Positions 61,258 to 64,000 of a stretch of 64,000 bases of DNA are shown piece after piece. The DNA comes from Comamonas testosteroni ATCC 11996 (GTDB lineage: Bacteria; Pseudomonadota; Gammaproteobacteria; Burkholderiales; Burkholderiaceae_C). How positions within the stretch are numbered: the stretch's first letter is position 1; the number at the start of each line of letters is the position of its first letter. Both the position numbers and the translations under genes were made by a program. The notes under the pieces were generated by a model. It saw only the letters and a program-made list of their open reading frames with translations, did not search any database and had not been told where the DNA came from. The stretch covers positions 174,976 through 238,975 of the forward strand of contig NZ_AHIL01000038.1 in the NCBI RefSeq assembly GCF_000241525.1, read 5' to 3'.

Positions 61258-62025
61258 ATGAAGCGCAGGCTGCTGATCTCCACGCTTTCCACCCTCGCAG
61301 TTGCGGCGACCGGCGCCTTGAGCTGGCCGTGGCTGCGCCAGCGCCAGGGCAGTACCGAACGTCGATCCGTGATCCAGACCGTCTTCAGCCAGGCGCTGCC
61401 GCCACTGAGCGCCCAGCATCTGCTGCTGATACGCCTGCTGCGGGTGCAGTGGATGCCCATAGAGTCGGGAGCACCCGGCTTCGATCCCGTGCAGCCCTTT
61501 GGCGGCGATCTGTCCACCCTCGACACCGCCCAGCAAGTGCTGCGCAGTCACGATCCTGCTCTGGCCACTCGGCTCCTGGCCGAGGTCTGCCTTTGGCTGC
61601 CGCAGTTTGTAGCCACCGCCGCCTTGGCGCCCGGTCGCTATGCCTTGCCTCCCGACTTCCCAGGTCAGGCGCCAGACAGCAGCTTCGACTTTCGTCCCGA
61701 ACACCTGACGCTGCTGCATGGCGCCCTGTGGCGTGAAGTCGGTACCGATGACCTGCCTTATGTTTTGGCTGAGGAAGAAGACGGTCAGGCGATCTGGCCC
61801 TTGCCCTATATCGACGGCAAGCGCCCGTACGGCGACCGCAGCTACTATCAGATCGATATGGCCGACATTCTGGGCAAGCCCTACGCCAGGAACGCGCAGG
61901 GCCAGTACATTTTGCCGCCCCAGAAAGATGAGGCGCTCAGGCAACTGCATCTGCAAACCCAAGCCGCACTGCAGATTCTGCTCATGCATGGAGCGCCCTC
62001 GGGGATTCGCAACTGGGCGAAGTAA
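61258..62025 (+). CDS. Uncharacterised membrane-anchored/secreted protein
   Basis: A 255-residue protein of unknown function. An N-terminal hydrophobic segment (about residues 5-25, LLISTLSTLAVAATGAL) follows two basic residues and would act as a signal or anchor, with the rest in the periplasm. The remainder is without cysteine except one, has a WLPQF..TAALAPGRYALPPDFPG-like stretch and many aromatic residues near the C-terminus. No domain is recognised. It starts 12 bases after the Hsp15-like gene on the same strand, so the two probably share a transcript. Confidence 0.75.
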   Translation: MKRRLLISTLSTLAVAATGALSWPWLRQRQGSTERRSVIQTVFSQALPPLSAQHLLLIRLLRVQWMPIESGAPGFDPVQPFGGDLSTLDTAQQVLRSHDPALATRLLAEVCLWLPQFVATAALAPGRYALPPDFPGQAPDSSFDFRPEHLTLLHGALWREVGTDDLPYVLAEEEDGQAIWPLPYIDGKRPYGDRSYYQIDMADILGKPYARNAQGQYILPPQKDEALRQLHLQTQAALQILLMHGAPSGIRNWAK

Positions 62026-62242
62026 GCCGGGGCTTGGCTATGGCAAAGCCCACCCTCATAAAATATGAGCACTTAGCGCTTTATTACAAAGCTTTTCAGG
62101 AACCTTTTAACTTTAAAAGCTTTCCAAGCTTGCGCAAGCAGCTCTTATTTGAGTAGCAATCAATCGTCCTCGATGACGGCCAGACTCGCTCTTGCGCCTG
62201 GGCTGCTGGCACTCTTTTCATCTCCCTCGGCCTTTTTCGCGC

Positions 62243-63133
62243 ATGTCTTCCGCTTTTTCAGCACCGCTTTCCTCCTTCTCCTCACGAGTCCCGCTATGGC
62301 TGCGCCATGCCGGCATCGCAATGCTGGCCATCAGCAGCGTGGCCTGCTCCGCCAGGATGCCTGCACCCCCGGCAGCGGCCAGTCCCGCATCGCTCATCCA
62401 GGTCAGCAATCCCACGCGCAGCACCCAGGGCTTTGACCAATGCCCTCAGTTCTTTGCCGGCGGCAAGCCTCCCATACTCAGCGATCAGCCCAAGCTGCGT
62501 GCGCTGTGCTATGACGCGTTTGCCGTGCTGCACAGCGGCCAGAGCAAGACTCCCGTCTTCGTCGCTCAGCGTCTGAACAAGGCCCTTGTCGCCGATGCCG
62601 ACGAAAAGCGCACCAACAAGTTCTACAGCGATGCCCGCCTGCCCCGTGATGAACGCGCCGAGCTGGACGACTACAAGCGCTCCGGCTACTCACGCGGCCA
62701 CATGGCTCCCGCTGGTGACATGCCGACCGCACAGGCCATGGCCCAGAGCTTCTCGCTGGCCAATATGGTGCCCCAGTCCATCAAGCAGAACGGAGGCCCC
62801 TGGGCCCGCATCGAAAAAGACACACGCAGCTATGCGCAACGGGCCCAGGGCGATGTCTACATCATCACCGGCCCGGTCTTTGATGCCGGCGCCGCCTCCG
62901 TCGGCCACAACCAGGTGCGTGTGCCCAGCTTTCTCTACAAGCTGGCTTATGACGCTCAGAGCCAGCGTGCCTGGGCGCACTGGCAGGCCAATGATGATGC
63001 GGCCCGCGTCACCGAGCCCATCAGCTACGCGGAGCTGGTGCGCCGCACCGGCATCGAATTCCTGCCTGGCACGCCGCTGCAAGCCTCGGGCAAGCTCCAG
63101 CAGACATCCATGCTCCCTGCGCAGCGACACTGA
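62243..63133 (+). CDS. DNA/RNA non-specific endonuclease (NUC1 family), exported
   Basis: A 296-residue beta-beta-alpha-metal nuclease. Signal-like N-terminus ending near SSVACS, possibly a lipoprotein. The active-site segment is SRGHMAPAGDM with His153; the usual DRGH has Ser at the first position. Asn174, Asn183 and Glu191 (NMVPQSIKQNGGPWARIE) complete the metal site. Such enzymes cut DNA and RNA outside the cytoplasm for nutrient use. ATG 62243 is chosen for the signal. The 217-base spacer before it (62026-62242) is AT-rich with nothing recognised. A strong terminator follows. Confidence 0.87.
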   Translation: MSSAFSAPLSSFSSRVPLWLRHAGIAMLAISSVACSARMPAPPAAASPASLIQVSNPTRSTQGFDQCPQFFAGGKPPILSDQPKLRALCYDAFAVLHSGQSKTPVFVAQRLNKALVADADEKRTNKFYSDARLPRDERAELDDYKRSGYSRGHMAPAGDMPTAQAMAQSFSLANMVPQSIKQNGGPWARIEKDTRSYAQRAQGDVYIITGPVFDAGAASVGHNQVRVPSFLYKLAYDAQSQRAWAHWQANDDAARVTEPISYAELVRRTGIEFLPGTPLQASGKLQQTSMLPAQRH

Positions 63134-63151
63134 TTTCACGTGTCGCCAATC

Positions 63152-63185
63152 AAAAAGCCTGCTGGCGCAAGCCAGCAGGCTTTTT
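63152..63185. terminator. Bidirectional terminator
   Basis: The perfect inverted repeat AAAAAGCCTGCTGGC-GCAA-GCCAGCAGGCTTTTT lies between the convergent endonuclease and pseudouridine synthase genes and serves both. Confidence 0.9.
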
Positions 63186-63198
63186 ATTGTTGTCCGCC

Positions 63199-63945
63199 TT
63201 ACTTGCCCGGCTTGAACAACTCCAGCTCATCCGCCGTCAGCCAGCGCCATTGGCCGGGCTCCAGCTCTGCGGGCAACTCCAGGCCGCCGATTCTTCTGCG
63301 ATGCAGACCTTCGACCCGATTGCTCACGGCCGCAATCATGCGCTTGACCTGGTGGTACTTGCCCTCGGTCAGCGTCAGATCCAGCACATGGCTGTCCACC
63401 TGCTCGCAGGCCGCTGCCTTGACGGGCTTGGGATCATCGTCGAGCACAACACCATCCAGCAGCCGCTGTATCTGCTTGGCATCCACCGGATGCTTGCAAG
63501 TCACCCGGTAAACCTTGGAGACATGCTTTTTGGGCGACGACATGCGGTGAATGAACTGGCCATCGTCGCTGAGCAGCAGCATGCCCGTCGTATCCTGGTC
63601 CAGACGACCCACCGCCTGAACACCTTGCACCGCCCCTTTGTTGGGTCGCTGACGCAGCGGAGCCGGCAGCAAGGTATAGATACTGGGATGGGCCGATGGC
63701 TTTTGCGAGCATTCGGTGCCGGCTGGCTTGTTCAGCAGCACATAACCCAGCTCGTGATACTCCCACTCCACGCCTTGCACCCTGAAGCGCAAACCTTCGG
63801 GATCCACCTGCTGAGTGGAATCCAGGACCTTTTCCCAGTCGGAGGTCTGCGGGTTCAATAGCTCCACCCAGCCTTGCTGCACCAAGCCGGAGCACACGCG
63901 GCGAATGCCAAAGCCCTGTGAATACAACATGTCCTGCAGCTGCAT
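63199..63945 (-). CDS. rRNA pseudouridine synthase, RsuA/RluB family
   Basis: A 248-residue enzyme with an N-terminal S4-like domain, the KPAG segment, and a PseudoU_synth_2 domain with catalytic Asp116 (GRLDQDTTGMLLLSDDG). It isomerises a uridine in rRNA; the layout is closest to RsuA (16S position 516 in E. coli). The ATG at 63945 is chosen because AGGA lies five bases before it; ATGs at 63951 and 63960 are in frame but have no such site. Convergent with the endonuclease gene across a shared terminator. Confidence 0.9.
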   Translation of the reverse strand: MQLQDMLYSQGFGIRRVCSGLVQQGWVELLNPQTSDWEKVLDSTQQVDPEGLRFRVQGVEWEYHELGYVLLNKPAGTECSQKPSAHPSIYTLLPAPLRQRPNKGAVQGVQAVGRLDQDTTGMLLLSDDGQFIHRMSSPKKHVSKVYRVTCKHPVDAKQIQRLLDGVVLDDDPKPVKAAACEQVDSHVLDLTLTEGKYHQVKRMIAAVSNRVEGLHRRRIGGLELPAELEPGQWRWLTADELELFKPGK

Positions 63946-64000
63946 GCTCATCCTTTCCATGTCCGCTACTGCGCAAGCAATATCAAGAATACCGATTGAT

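Overview
The window is GC-rich, densely packed bacterial chromosome. The gene families and their order (tig-clpP-clpX-lon, MetR/MetE, TctCBA/TctDE, Bug-type solute receptors, hpnCDE) point to a betaproteobacterium of the order Burkholderiales, most likely Comamonadaceae and probably Comamonas. This is inferred from content, not from a database match. There is no rRNA, no CRISPR array and no prophage.

Layout. 1-3.6 kb: the end of a DJ-1/PfpI-like gene, then a divergent TetR/MFS pair with two inverted-repeat operators. 2.7-6.1 kb: divergent metR and metE with a perfect MetR box. 6.1-9.5 kb: an AT-richer accessory patch with a lone O-antigen chain-length gene (wzz-like) and a dead IS3-family element. 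It is bounded by an intact tRNA-Cys and a diverged copy of that tRNA's 3' part, followed by two identical tRNA-Gly genes. 9.5-15.7 kb: the protein quality-control block lon, clpX, clpP, tig (all minus), with a sigma-32-like promoter before lon. 16-20.6 kb: tRNA-Leu and an RND pump with its adaptor. 20.8-24 kb: hpnC-hpnD-hpnE, farnesyl diphosphate to squalene. 24-28.3 kb: a Tat-exported Bug receptor, two small membrane-protein genes, a HAD phosphatase and hemH.

28.4-38.2 kb is the most unusual part. It holds a LysR regulator and nine tightly spaced plus-strand genes: an isopenicillin-N-synthase-like Fe(II) oxygenase, an alpha/beta hydrolase, a complete NMT1/THI5-type ABC importer, a zinc nucleobase-type deaminase and the three subunits of a molybdenum hydroxylase. 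It reads as an import-and-oxidation pathway for an N-heterocycle whose substrate cannot be assigned from sequence.

38.4-41.8 kb: sulfur genes (periplasmic double rhodanese, TsuA/YedE transporter, a 57-residue Cys-containing membrane peptide, and a DedA-rhodanese fusion). 41.9-55 kb, minus strand: a Liv-type ABC transporter operon that ends in a 3-hydroxybutyrate-oligomer hydrolase gene broken by a one-base frameshift, preceded by an amidohydrolase, acetoacetyl-CoA synthetase and a sigma-54 activator. A near-consensus -24/-12 promoter and an upstream palindrome precede livK, which suggests a hydroxybutyrate/acetoacetate uptake and use module. 55-60.8 kb: the tricarboxylate transporter tctCBA with divergent tctDE. 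60.8-64 kb: an Hsp15-like RNA-binding protein, an unknown secreted or anchored protein, a DNA/RNA non-specific endonuclease and an RsuA-type pseudouridine synthase.
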